Positions 28,386 to 36,498 of a stretch of DNA of 64,000 bases are shown in pieces; the first letter of the stretch is position 1, and each line of letters begins with the position of its first letter. Below the pieces are notes generated by a model. The model ran no database searches and had not been told where the DNA came from. It worked only from the letters and a program-made list of their open reading frames with translations. The position numbers and the translations under genes were made by a program. This stretch comes from UBA7330 sp043554545 (GTDB lineage Bacteria > Bacteroidota > Bacteroidia > Cytophagales > Cyclobacteriaceae): the NCBI GenBank assembly GCA_043554545.1, contig CP121337.1, forward strand, positions 806,001-870,000, given 5' to 3'.

Positions 28386-28490
28386 CCTTTGGTTGGTTCT
28401 GCTTTATGATGGTAAAAAAATCAATCTAAAGTAAGAAATAAAGTAGTTTTACATCCAGCCCGTAACAATTAATGCTAAAACTTAAAAGTC

Positions 28491-29024
28491 ATGAAAAATA
28501 AAATTCAGATTATTGGAATAACATGGGTTCTGTTTCTTTTGTCCGGCGCATTATTTGCTCAATCAATGGCAATAAATAAGTCAAAAGAGCAGAGAATTAA
28601 TGCCCTGGCAATCAAGGCTCAATATGAAATTGATTCTCTGAAAATTATTGCACAGTTTGAAATATCAAGCATACAGAGACAAGCACAAGAGGACTTACTA
28701 AAAGTGAGTTTAATCGCTCAGGATGAAATGTGGATCATTCAAAAAGAAGCGATGGCTGAACAGCAAGAGTTGGAGCGAAAGGCGGGTCATTTTTCAAGTC
28801 AATTACTATTTAGAAAAAGGCTAGAACAGAAATCTGCAGATATGGAAGCTAAATTTGAGAACCTTTCCAAAGAGCTGACAGCAAAACATGAACACAAAGC
28901 GGCTGTTCTGGAAAACTATTATACCAACAAACTTGCTTTGGTAGAGCAAAAAGCTAAGTACGAACTTGCGATGTTAGAGAATGAATATAAAAAGGAAATA
29001 GCTTTGATAACTCAGAATCAATAA
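28491..29024 (+). CDS. Secreted coiled-coil protein of unknown function
   Basis: A 177-residue protein with a signal peptide (about 1-24, ending L-F-A-Q). The mature part is almost entirely alpha-helical, with Glu, Gln, Lys and Ala in a heptad-like pattern. It has loosely repeated units of the form A-Q-x-E-I-x-S-L/I (A-Q-Y-E-I-D-S-L, A-Q-F-E-I-S-S-I, A-K-Y-E-L-A-M-L). A long periplasmic coiled coil is expected. No catalytic motif or known family is recognised. Its 3' side faces the gene-free stretch with the candidate structured RNA. Confidence 0.6.
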   Translation: MKNKIQIIGITWVLFLLSGALFAQSMAINKSKEQRINALAIKAQYEIDSLKIIAQFEISSIQRQAQEDLLKVSLIAQDEMWIIQKEAMAEQQELERKAGHFSSQLLFRKRLEQKSADMEAKFENLSKELTAKHEHKAAVLENYYTNKLALVEQKAKYELAMLENEYKKEIALITQNQ

Positions 29025-29078
29025 AAAGCTTCCGCCACGCTAATAAACGCTTACGGTAGTAGGGTTATGTAATCCTAA

Positions 29079-29114
29079 AAACAAAAAGGGTGACATTCAT
29101 TGCTGAAATCACCC
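29079..29114 (-). terminator. Rho-independent terminator of the candidate RNA
   Basis: On the minus strand, GGGTGA (29114-29109) pairs with TCACCC (29093-29088), followed by TTTTTGTTTTT. It ends the RNA that starts near 29311. Confidence 0.75.
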
Positions 29115-29311
29115 TCTTCTGTTGATAATTGCCGTAGCAGTTATCAACAGTCAAATTACTGTTAAGAAACTATGCCGAACCCTCTTTTGGGTATCCAAAA
29201 AATATATCAGCAACTGCACATTAAGCTTCGTCAGAGATGGCCGTAACCATGCCCTGTCTTCCTCTTTCCGGGCAGGAAACCAAGGTTTCCATTCCTTTTA
29301 CGCTCATTTTG
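29079..29311 (-). ncRNA. Candidate structured non-coding RNA, family not recognised
   Basis: The 414-base gap 29025-29438 has no credible protein gene. On the minus strand a promoter of Bacteroidota type (29318-29348) is followed by a run of strong hairpins and then an intrinsic terminator, giving a transcript of about 230 bases. Stems, in plus coordinates: GGAAACC/GGTTTCC (29275-29290), TGCCC/GGGCA (29250-29274), ACCC/GGGT (29179-29192), AACAGT/ACTGTT (29146-29163), the 10-base perfect CTGTTGATAA/TTATCAACAG (29119-29150), and the terminator. A further 6-base complement, GCAGTT with AACTGC, could form a long-range contact. It lacks the conserved RNase P, tmRNA and SRP RNA motifs that I know. 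A lineage-specific 6S RNA remains possible. Confidence 0.55.
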
Positions 29312-29317
29312 ATATAA

Positions 29318-29348
29318 CTAATATACGTTGATTAAAAATCAGATCAAA
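29318..29348 (-). promoter_or_regulatory. Bacteroidota-type promoter for the candidate RNA
   Basis: On the minus strand TTTG (29348-29345) is followed after exactly 19 bases by TATATTAG (29325-29318), one base off the TAnnTTTG -7 consensus. Start of transcription expected near 29311. Confidence 0.55.
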
Positions 29349-29438
29349 GGAAAGGCTCACTTTGTTCTCCACCGCATCTCCACATAGTTATACCACACTT
29401 ATACACCTGATTTACACAGGTTTATCAACAAAATCCTA

Positions 29439-31313
29439 CTAACCGGCTCTTTCACTAAGCTCCAACCACCTGATTTCTTTATTATCGATTTGCTGTGTGA
29501 TCTGCTCTACTTGCTTTCCAAGTGCTTCAAGTTCACTGAAATCAGTTTTACTGTTCATTTCTTTGGTCAGGGCAGACTTTTTGGATTCCAATTGCTCAAT
29601 TTCTTTCATGAGTGATTCATATTCTCTTTTTTCAGCGTAGGAGAACTTACCTTCATTTTTTTCTTTTCCCTTTTTGTTTTCAGTTTTTTGAGTTTTCTCT
29701 TCCTGCTTGATTTCTTTGGGACTTACAACTTTCTCTGAACGGTAGTGTGTGTAGTTGCCGGGAAAATCTTTTACTTTTCCTTCTCCTTCAAAAATGAATA
29801 AGTGATCGACTAGTTGGTCCATGAAATACCTGTCGTGAGAGACAATGATAAGGCATCCATCAAATGAACTCAGATAGTTTTCAAGCACCTGAAGTGTCAT
29901 CAGGTCAAAGTCATTGGTTGGCTCATCAAGGATAAGAAAATTGGGATTTTTCATGAGTACCCTGAGTAGTTGGAGGCGCTTCTTTTCTCCTCCACTTAAT
30001 TTACCTACCAGGTTATACTGTGTTTTTGGAGGAAATAAAAATTGGTTAAGCAATTGGGAAGCCGTAACCTGTGAGCCATCTTCCAATTCGATAACTTCTG
30101 CTACCTCTCTGACAATATCCAACACTTTCTTATTTGGATCAAACTGAGACTCTTCCTGGGTAAAATACCCCATACGGATCGTTGTGCCTACATTGATATT
30201 TCCAGAGTCAGGCTTCAAATTACCTGAAATGATATCTAAAAAAGTAGATTTTCCAATACCGTTTTTTCCAACCACGCCAATCCGATCACCCTTTTTAAAG
30301 GTATAGCTGAAGTCATCCAACATTGTGCGGTCATCGAAAGACTTTGATATTTTTTCCAGTTCAAGAATTTTCTTTCCCTGTCGTTCATTCGATAAATTGA
30401 TGACCATGTCATCTCTGGTAAGTTTAGTTGAAGCCTTTTCTTTCAGGTCATCATACGCGTCAACCCGATATTTTGCTTTAGTGCTACGGGCTTTGGGTTG
30501 CCTGCGCATCCATTCGGTTTCTTTTCTTAACAGGTTTTTGGCTTTTTCAACGGTAGCCGTTTGCTGTTTGACGCGTTCTTCTTTGTTTAGCAGAAACTTG
30601 GTATAGTTTCCTTTGGACCTGAAAACCTCACCATTTTCCAGCTCAATGATATCATTGGTAATTTTGTCAAGAAAATACCGGTCGTGGGTAACCATCAGCA
30701 AAGTGAATTTGGTATTCATCAGGTATTCCTCCAGCCATTCAATGGTATCGAGATCCAGGTGGTTGGTTGGTTCATCCAGAATAAGAATGTCAGGGTTCAC
30801 AACCAGTGCCCGAGCTAAGGCTACACGTTTTCTTTGTCCACCGGACAGCTCTTTCATTTTTTGTTCGAAGTTTTCGATGCCTAACCAACCAAGGATTTGT
30901 TTGACCTGACTTTCATAATCCCAGGCATTGAACTGGTCCATTTTTTCGAGTAAAGGAGAAATATCTGCTCCCTTTTCTGGATGAATTGTGGCCATATGAA
31001 TAGCCATTTCATAGTCTCTGACAATTTTCAGAATCTCAATATCTTCTGAAAATACAGCCTGGAGTACCGTGTCTTCGTCTTTAAATTCAGGGTTTTGAGG
31101 TAAAATAGCTACCTGAAGATCTTTTCTAAAGGAGACCACTCCCTGGTCTTTGGGTTCTAGGCCCGCAATGATTTTCAGTAGTGTTGATTTCCCACTCCCA
31201 TTGATACCCACAATAGCTGTTTTTTGATTCTCTTCAAGTCCAAAGGAGATATCTTCAAAAAGGACTTTATCATTGAAGCTTTTAGATAGGTTTTCAATTG
31301 ACAGGTGATTCAT
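29439..31313 (-). CDS. ABC-F family ATPase (Uup-like)
   Basis: A 624-residue soluble protein with two ABC ATPase domains and no membrane segments. Domain 1: Walker A G-I-N-G-S-G-K-S-T (about 35-43), signature L-S-G-G-Q-R-K-R, Walker B L-I-L-D-E-P-T-N-H-L-D. Domain 2: G-K-N-G-I-G-K-S-T, L-S-G-G-E-K-K-R, L-I-L-D-E-P-T-N-D-F-D. A linker between domains carries the ABC-F helical arm. A Lys/Glu-rich C-terminal coiled coil (about 540-624) is typical of Uup, which acts on ribosomes or branched DNA. The second Walker B ends in N-D-F-D rather than N-H-L-D, as in many second domains. The stop lies 90 bases before the candidate RNA promoter. Confidence 0.92.
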   Translation of the reverse strand: MNHLSIENLSKSFNDKVLFEDISFGLEENQKTAIVGINGSGKSTLLKIIAGLEPKDQGVVSFRKDLQVAILPQNPEFKDEDTVLQAVFSEDIEILKIVRDYEMAIHMATIHPEKGADISPLLEKMDQFNAWDYESQVKQILGWLGIENFEQKMKELSGGQRKRVALARALVVNPDILILDEPTNHLDLDTIEWLEEYLMNTKFTLLMVTHDRYFLDKITNDIIELENGEVFRSKGNYTKFLLNKEERVKQQTATVEKAKNLLRKETEWMRRQPKARSTKAKYRVDAYDDLKEKASTKLTRDDMVINLSNERQGKKILELEKISKSFDDRTMLDDFSYTFKKGDRIGVVGKNGIGKSTFLDIISGNLKPDSGNINVGTTIRMGYFTQEESQFDPNKKVLDIVREVAEVIELEDGSQVTASQLLNQFLFPPKTQYNLVGKLSGGEKKRLQLLRVLMKNPNFLILDEPTNDFDLMTLQVLENYLSSFDGCLIIVSHDRYFMDQLVDHLFIFEGEGKVKDFPGNYTHYRSEKVVSPKEIKQEEKTQKTENKKGKEKNEGKFSYAEKREYESLMKEIEQLESKKSALTKEMNSKTDFSELEALGKQVEQITQQIDNKEIRWLELSERAG

Positions 31314-31466
31314 GTTGCAAATTAAGAGGATTCAATGATCAAAGCCATGAAATGAAAAATGTAATAGTCCGAACATTTGGTGTCATGCACTGAACAAAGG
31401 CAGTTAAATTAGGTTGATATTGTACCTTTAGCATGCTTTGAACGTATTAGTAGAGGTAAAATCTAA

Positions 31467-32111
31467 ATGAACATGATGAAAAATTATCTCATACCTTTTG
31501 TTGTTCTATTATTAATTAGTTGCGAAAGTCCGGCTAATGGAAACAAAAATGAATTGTCGACCTACAGAGGAAAGCTGGATACAGCCACTTTTGCAGGAGG
31601 ATGTTTTTGGTGCGTAGAGGCATCATTTGAACAGATTAAGGGAGTAGTAGAGGCTGTATCCGGATATGCAGGTGGCACTAAGAAAAATGCAAGATATGAC
31701 CTTGTAAGTTCAGGTAAAACTACACATGCGGAGACGGTACAGGTTTTTTTTAACCCAGAGGAAATTGATTACGAGACTTTGTTGAATATATTCTTTACGG
31801 CGCATGACCCAACGCAACTCAACCGTCAGGGCCCAGATGTAGGACCGCAATACAGGTCTGCTATATTTTATCATACTGAAGAACAGAAAGCGCTTGCGAC
31901 TGAAAAGATCAAGGAACTTTCGGGTGAATATACAAGTCCGATTGTAACACAACTAAATGCTTATACGGAGTTTTATGAAGCTGAGGCCTATCATCAGGAT
32001 TATGAAGAGAACCATCCTTTCAATCCATATATTCTGAATGTCAGTAAACCTAAAATAGATCGAGTCAAGAAAAAGTTTGCAAGTATTCTTAAAGAAGAAT
32101 ACAGGCAATAA
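31467..32111 (+). CDS. msrA: Peptide methionine-S-sulfoxide reductase, lipoprotein form
   Basis: A 214-residue MsrA that reduces methionine-S-sulfoxide in proteins. The catalytic motif G-C-F-W-C is at residues 45-49 (nucleophile Cys46). The conserved G-Y-A-G-G, H-A-E-T-V and D-P-T-Q-L-N-R-Q-G-x-D-x-G-x-Q-Y-R-S blocks are all present. Unusually for the textbook enzyme, the N-terminus is a lipoprotein signal with L-I-S-C19, so the enzyme should be anchored to a membrane and work in the periplasm, presumably fed by a periplasmic reductant. Two Met codons lie near the start; the first is used here. It is followed by a strong terminator. Confidence 0.95.
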   Translation: MNMMKNYLIPFVVLLLISCESPANGNKNELSTYRGKLDTATFAGGCFWCVEASFEQIKGVVEAVSGYAGGTKKNARYDLVSSGKTTHAETVQVFFNPEEIDYETLLNIFFTAHDPTQLNRQGPDVGPQYRSAIFYHTEEQKALATEKIKELSGEYTSPIVTQLNAYTEFYEAEAYHQDYEENHPFNPYILNVSKPKIDRVKKKFASILKEEYRQ

Positions 32112-32141
32112 AAAAGGGTGTCTTTTTGAGACACCCTTTTG
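32112..32141 (+). terminator. Rho-independent terminator of msrA
   Basis: Perfect arms GGGTGTCT (32116-32123) and AGACACCC (32129-32136), flanked by A and T runs, directly after the stop codon. It may also serve the aconitase gene from the other strand. Confidence 0.85.
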
Positions 32142-32189
32142 TGATTTTTATTGAGTAACCTAATCGCTACTACACTCCTAAAGCCAGTA

Positions 32190-34925
32190 TTAGTCCTTAA
32201 GGAAGTTTCTAAGCACATAGTTTAGGATTCCACCATGTTTGTAGTATTCTACATCCACTTCAGAATCAAGTCTTAATTTAGCTTTAAACTTCTTCTCCTC
32301 GCCATTGGATCCGGTCGAAGTAATATCTACGATTTTACCAGGAGTGAGGTCTTCAGAAATCCCCATGATATCGAAAGTTTCATCTCCTTGTAAACCAAGA
32401 GTGTCCTGAGTTTCACCTTCCATAAATACCAAAGGAAGCACACCCATACCAACCAGGTTCGAACGGTGGATACGCTCATAGCTTTCAGTGATCACTGCTT
32501 TTACTCCTAACAGCGTGGTCCCTTTTGCAGCCCAGTCTCGTGAAGATCCGCTACCATATTCTTTTCCACCAATAACAATTAAAGGTGTTCCCTGCTCCTG
32601 ATATTTCATAGAAGCATCATATACGGTCATTTCAGATCCATCCGGGTGATACTTGGTCCAACCACCTTCTTTAGTTGCGAGTTTGTTTTTAATCCTGACG
32701 TTGGCAAATGTACCACGCATCATCACTTCATGATTACCTCTCCTGGATCCATAAGAATTGAAATCTTTTTTCTCCACTCCATGTGCTGTAAGGTATTTCC
32801 CAGCAGGATGCTCAGGCAAGAATTTTCCAGCTGGGGAAATATGATCTGTTGTAACCATATCGCCTAACTGAAGTAAGACTTTTGCGCCTTTGATGTCTTT
32901 TGGTTCAGGTACGTCTTCAGAAATGTTTTTAAAGAACGGAGCTTCCTGGATATAAGTAGAATTTTCGTCCCATTCGTAAATCTCACCTTTTGAAGAGATT
33001 AATGATTGCCAGGCTTTATCTCCATCAAATATGGTCTCATACGTTTTTTTGTAATCTTCAGGAGTTACGACCACATCCATGATTTCGTTGATTTCAGCTT
33101 GGGTAGGCCAGATATCTTTTAAGAAAACTTTATCTCCGTTAGAATCAGAACCCAATGGCTCATTGTTCATGTCGAAATCCATTCTTCCTGCTATTGCATA
33201 AGCTACAACTAACATTGGCGAAGCCAGGAAATTCATTTTGATGTTCGGGTGAATTCGTGCCTCGAAGTTTCTATTGCCAGAAAGTGAAGAACAAACGACC
33301 AAATCATTTTCTATGACAGCTTTTTGTACTTCAGGCATCATGTCACCGGAATTTCCAATACATGTTGTACATCCGTATCCTACTGTATGGAATTTCAATG
33401 CTTCTAAGTAGGGGAGCAGTTGAGATTTTTCAAGGTAGTTTGTCACTACTCTAGATCCTGGAGCAAGTGATGTCTTTACCCATGGCTTTACGTTCAAGCC
33501 TCTTTCGATTGCTTTTTTAGCAACAAGGCCGGCTCCAATCATCACACTTGGGTTGGAAGTATTGGTACAAGATGTAATAGCGGCAATGACAACTGCACCA
33601 TCAGACAGGTTGTAAGTCAAGTCACCTTTTTTCATTTTTATACTTCTAACTCCGCCTTTTTCCTTAACAGCTTCAGCTGGAGTGCCACCTTCATTTGACC
33701 AATCTCCTAACCTGTCAGGCACAGCGATGTATTCTCTACTATGAGAATCTTTAAGCAGGTTAATCACCTGGTCTTTAGCATCTTTTAGTAAAATTTTATC
33801 CTGAGGTCTCTTAGGCCCTGATATTGTTGGTTCAATGGAGCCCAGGTCAAGCTCAACTTCCTTGTGATATTCCATCACGTCATTAGGGTCTCTCCACAAC
33901 AGGTTTTCTTTTGCATATGCTTCAACCATGGCAATGTGATCTGCCGGACGGTTGGTTTTCTTCATATACGCAAGTGTCTGATCATCAATTGGCCAGTGCG
34001 TATCTGTACAGCCAAATTCAGGTGACATGTTAGAAATTGTTCCTCTGTCAGGGACTGTGAGGTTTTCTAACCCAGGCCCAAATATCTCAACGATTTTTCC
34101 TACTACGCCAACATCCCGAAGCAATCGGGTGATCGTCAGTACCAGATCAGTTGCAGTTGTACCTTCCTTCATCTCTCCCGTCAATTTCAATCCTACTACT
34201 TCAGGGAGAATCATGTAAATAGGTTGGCCAAGCATGGCAGCCTCAGCCTCAATTCCACCAACACCCCATCCAAGTACGCCTATTCCATTTACCATGGGTG
34301 TATGGGAATCTGTTCCTACAAGTGTATCGGGAAATAGGTACCCATCTCGTTCTATAACACCTTTTGCTAAATATTCCAGGTTTACCTGGTGACATATCCC
34401 CATTCCCGGAGGTACTACTCCGAAATTTGAAAATGCTTGCTGTGCCCACTTTAATAATTTGTAGCGTTCTTCATTGCGTTGATACTCTACATCTACATTT
34501 CTTTGGTAAGAAGAGGCGGTACCAAAATATTCAACCATTACTGAGTGATCAATGACCATGTCAGCAGGTACGACAGGGTTTGTCTGGCTGGTATCTTTTC
34601 CTTTTCTGGACACCTCTGAACGGATGGAGGCTATATCTACAACAGCTGGCACACCGGTAAAATCCTGCATGAGTACTCGAGCAGGTGTGTACGGTATATC
34701 TTTGACACCAGCCGTTTGTTTCCAGTTTAGGAGCGTTTCAAGGTGTTCTTCATTAACTGCAAAATCATCATAATTTCTGATTGCATTTTCCAGCAATATT
34801 CTAATTGAATAGGGAAGTTTTTTTACTTCCGGTCTTTTTTTAGCTAAGTCATTTAAGCTAAAATATTTGTGTGTTCCCAGTGGGGTTTTAAGTTCTTTTT
34901 CAATTCCGAAAAAATCTTGTGCCAT
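32190..34925 (-). CDS. acnA: Aconitate hydratase, AcnA type
   Basis: A 911-residue aconitase that interconverts citrate and isocitrate in the TCA cycle. Length and the order of domains are those of the AcnA/IRP1 group. Iron-sulfur ligands are in I-T-S-C-T-N-T-S-N-P-S and in Y-G-C-T-T-C-I-G-N-S-G. Substrate-binding blocks V-G-T-D-S-H-T-P-M and, in the swivel domain, G-S-G-S-S-R-D-W-A-A-K-G are intact. Cytoplasmic. A perfect -7 element TATCTTTG lies upstream on the minus strand at 34978-34971. Transcribed alone; its start is about 80 bases from the end of the LuxC-like gene on the same strand. Confidence 0.96.
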   Translation of the reverse strand: MAQDFFGIEKELKTPLGTHKYFSLNDLAKKRPEVKKLPYSIRILLENAIRNYDDFAVNEEHLETLLNWKQTAGVKDIPYTPARVLMQDFTGVPAVVDIASIRSEVSRKGKDTSQTNPVVPADMVIDHSVMVEYFGTASSYQRNVDVEYQRNEERYKLLKWAQQAFSNFGVVPPGMGICHQVNLEYLAKGVIERDGYLFPDTLVGTDSHTPMVNGIGVLGWGVGGIEAEAAMLGQPIYMILPEVVGLKLTGEMKEGTTATDLVLTITRLLRDVGVVGKIVEIFGPGLENLTVPDRGTISNMSPEFGCTDTHWPIDDQTLAYMKKTNRPADHIAMVEAYAKENLLWRDPNDVMEYHKEVELDLGSIEPTISGPKRPQDKILLKDAKDQVINLLKDSHSREYIAVPDRLGDWSNEGGTPAEAVKEKGGVRSIKMKKGDLTYNLSDGAVVIAAITSCTNTSNPSVMIGAGLVAKKAIERGLNVKPWVKTSLAPGSRVVTNYLEKSQLLPYLEALKFHTVGYGCTTCIGNSGDMMPEVQKAVIENDLVVCSSLSGNRNFEARIHPNIKMNFLASPMLVVAYAIAGRMDFDMNNEPLGSDSNGDKVFLKDIWPTQAEINEIMDVVVTPEDYKKTYETIFDGDKAWQSLISSKGEIYEWDENSTYIQEAPFFKNISEDVPEPKDIKGAKVLLQLGDMVTTDHISPAGKFLPEHPAGKYLTAHGVEKKDFNSYGSRRGNHEVMMRGTFANVRIKNKLATKEGGWTKYHPDGSEMTVYDASMKYQEQGTPLIVIGGKEYGSGSSRDWAAKGTTLLGVKAVITESYERIHRSNLVGMGVLPLVFMEGETQDTLGLQGDETFDIMGISEDLTPGKIVDITSTGSNGEEKKFKAKLRLDSEVDVEYYKHGGILNYVLRNFLKD

Positions 34926-34970
34926 GTTCTTTTTAATTTTATTGAATTAGGTACGCAATGATCTAAGGCC

Positions 34971-34978
34971 CAAAGATA
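34971..34978 (-). promoter_or_regulatory. -7 element upstream of aconitase
   Basis: On the minus strand TATCTTTG matches TAnnTTTG exactly, about 45 bases before the acnA start codon. No clear -33 TTTG at the normal spacing. Confidence 0.45.
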
Positions 34979-35008
34979 ATGGATATCCGCAGACACTTAA
35001 TCTATTCA

Positions 35009-36004
35009 CTATAGTGTACTTAAAAATTTTATTGTATCAACGTTGTCTGCATAGTCCCAGGGCTCTGGATATTGAGACTTTCCAAAGGGAATAAATCCAT
35101 GTCCTATGACACACTGAATCTTTTCTTCCTCGTCTTTTAACATTTCCATTAACTTAATTTTTTCTTCGTAAGTCTCTGAATATAAAGTAGATAATGGAGA
35201 GACGAGCTCTCGTGAATCCAGCCAGATGAGAAAGCCAGTATCCAAATGAGGGGTTTTGTTAATCAAAAAAATGGATTTATAATAGTCGTAGTTGTTTTGA
35301 TATTTATGATTATTCGCAACATATTGAAATTCTTCAAAAGATTGGAAAAGTTCGTTGATATCATATTTTTCAGGTGTAAATACCTTAGCTACGTTTCTGC
35401 AACCCATTCCAAAGTAGGAGAAAACATCCTTACCCAGGGAAATTAGTTCTTCTTTTGATTCACTACCATCTAATACGGCTACAGATACCCTGTTTTTTCT
35501 GATGATATTTGGGATTTTCCCAAAATAATAGTGAAAGTACCGTGAGGTATTGTCACTTCCTGTAGCTATGACCGCATCAATATCATTAAGCCTTTCTCTT
35601 ATGAATAAATTCTTTTTAAAATCTGGTTCAATTTCAAGGAGCCAATTGATGAGAAGATTTACCAGGAATGTATCTTTTTTACTAACCTTTATTGCAGCAA
35701 TATGCCCTGAAAGTAAAGTGGCCATCAAATCATGGCAGCCTACGAGTGGGATATTTCCAGCCATTACAATTCCAATTATTTTAGGAATTTCCAGGTTCAT
35801 CTGATAGGGAATAAGCCACTTATTTAGCTTTTCTTCATCAAGCATATGAGCAATACCTGTAAATGCCATTCTTACATTATCCTCGGTAAACCAGGGGTTT
35901 TCGTTTTTAGCTTTTAAAGAATAATCCTTTATTTCAGACTCTTCTAAAGTGCTGATTTTATTTCCAAGCTGACTAAAAGCTTCAATTCGGGCTTTGAGAT
36001 TCAT
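35009..36004 (-). CDS. Acyl-CoA reductase, LuxC-like
   Basis: A 331-residue LuxC-family protein of the aldehyde-dehydrogenase superfamily. It has the family block G-I-V-M-A-G-N-I-P-L-V-G-C-H-D and later G-M-G-C-R-N-V-A-K-V-F, whose Cys is the likely acyl-thioester nucleophile. LuxC members reduce fatty-acyl-CoA to aldehyde with NADPH. At 331 residues it is shorter than LuxC of luminous bacteria, and no luciferase genes are nearby, so a lipid-metabolic role is more likely. It is divergent from a dicluster ferredoxin across an 86-base gap; I believe this pairing is common in Bacteroidota and suggests a shared redox job. Confidence 0.85.
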   Translation of the reverse strand: MNLKARIEAFSQLGNKISTLEESEIKDYSLKAKNENPWFTEDNVRMAFTGIAHMLDEEKLNKWLIPYQMNLEIPKIIGIVMAGNIPLVGCHDLMATLLSGHIAAIKVSKKDTFLVNLLINWLLEIEPDFKKNLFIRERLNDIDAVIATGSDNTSRYFHYYFGKIPNIIRKNRVSVAVLDGSESKEELISLGKDVFSYFGMGCRNVAKVFTPEKYDINELFQSFEEFQYVANNHKYQNNYDYYKSIFLINKTPHLDTGFLIWLDSRELVSPLSTLYSETYEEKIKLMEMLKDEEEKIQCVIGHGFIPFGKSQYPEPWDYADNVDTIKFLSTL

Positions 36005-36021
36005 TAATTATATGCAATTTG

Positions 36022-36052
36022 ACTTGTCCGCAAACTTATTGTGAATATTTTT
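36022..36052 (+). promoter_or_regulatory. Strong Bacteroidota-type promoter of the ferredoxin gene
   Basis: CTTG (36022-36025), 19 bases, then TATTTTTG (36045-36052), an exact TAnnTTTG. Start of transcription is expected near 36059, about 30 bases before the ATG. Confidence 0.65.
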
Positions 36053-36090
36053 GTTCCCTTATTTAAACACCTTAAAAAAAGAAGGACACA

Positions 36091-36435
36091 ATGGCAATAA
36101 TAATAACAGATGAGTGCATCAACTGTGGTGCATGCGAGCCGGAATGCCCAAATACAGCCATCTACGAAGGCGGAGAAGAGTGGAAATGGTCTGATGGTAC
36201 AGATTTGACCGAAGTTGAACTCGAAGATGGAACGGCTGTTGATGCAAATGAAGCACAAGAACCTGTTTCGGATGAGTTTTATTACATCGTCTCTGGGAAA
36301 TGTACGGAATGTACTGGATTCCATGAAGAACCGCAATGTGCTGCAGTTTGTCCGGTAGATTGTTGTGTTCCAGATCCTGATTACGAAGAATCTGATGAGG
36401 AGCTAACTGCCAAAAAAGAGTGGATGCACCTCTAA
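36091..36435 (+). CDS. 4Fe-4S dicluster ferredoxin
   Basis: A 114-residue, very acidic electron carrier. Cluster ligands: C-I-N-C-G-A-C-x-x-x-C-P near the N-terminus, and C-T-E-C-T-G-F-x-x-x-x-x-C-A-A-V-C-P-V-D-C in the second half. The insert of about 50 residues between the two sets and the long spacing inside the second set are those of the bacterial YfhL-like/FdxA-like dicluster group. It probably serves low-potential electron transfer in the cytoplasm. It has its own strong promoter and a shared terminator and is divergent from the LuxC-like gene. Confidence 0.92.
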   Translation: MAIIITDECINCGACEPECPNTAIYEGGEEWKWSDGTDLTEVELEDGTAVDANEAQEPVSDEFYYIVSGKCTECTGFHEEPQCAAVCPVDCCVPDPDYEESDEELTAKKEWMHL

Positions 36436-36463
36436 TTTAATTTATTATATAAATACTTGTAAT

Positions 36464-36498
36464 AAAAAGGATGGGTTTATCTCATCCTTTTTCTTTTT
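36464..36498. terminator. Bidirectional terminator between ferredoxin and DUF58 genes
   Basis: AAAAAGGATG (36464-36473) pairs with CATCCTTTTT (36483-36492), with A and T runs on both sides. It overlaps the last codons of the minus-strand DUF58 gene, serving both convergent genes. Confidence 0.8.

Noticed and set aside
29116..29435. A protein-coding gene in the 414-base gap
   Set aside because: The only frame (29122-29331, plus) crosses several perfect stems, has no start context and no domain; structured RNA explains the region better.
35009..36004. Bioluminescence operon because of the LuxC match
   Set aside because: No luxA, luxB, luxD or luxE nearby; the LuxC family is broader than luminescence.
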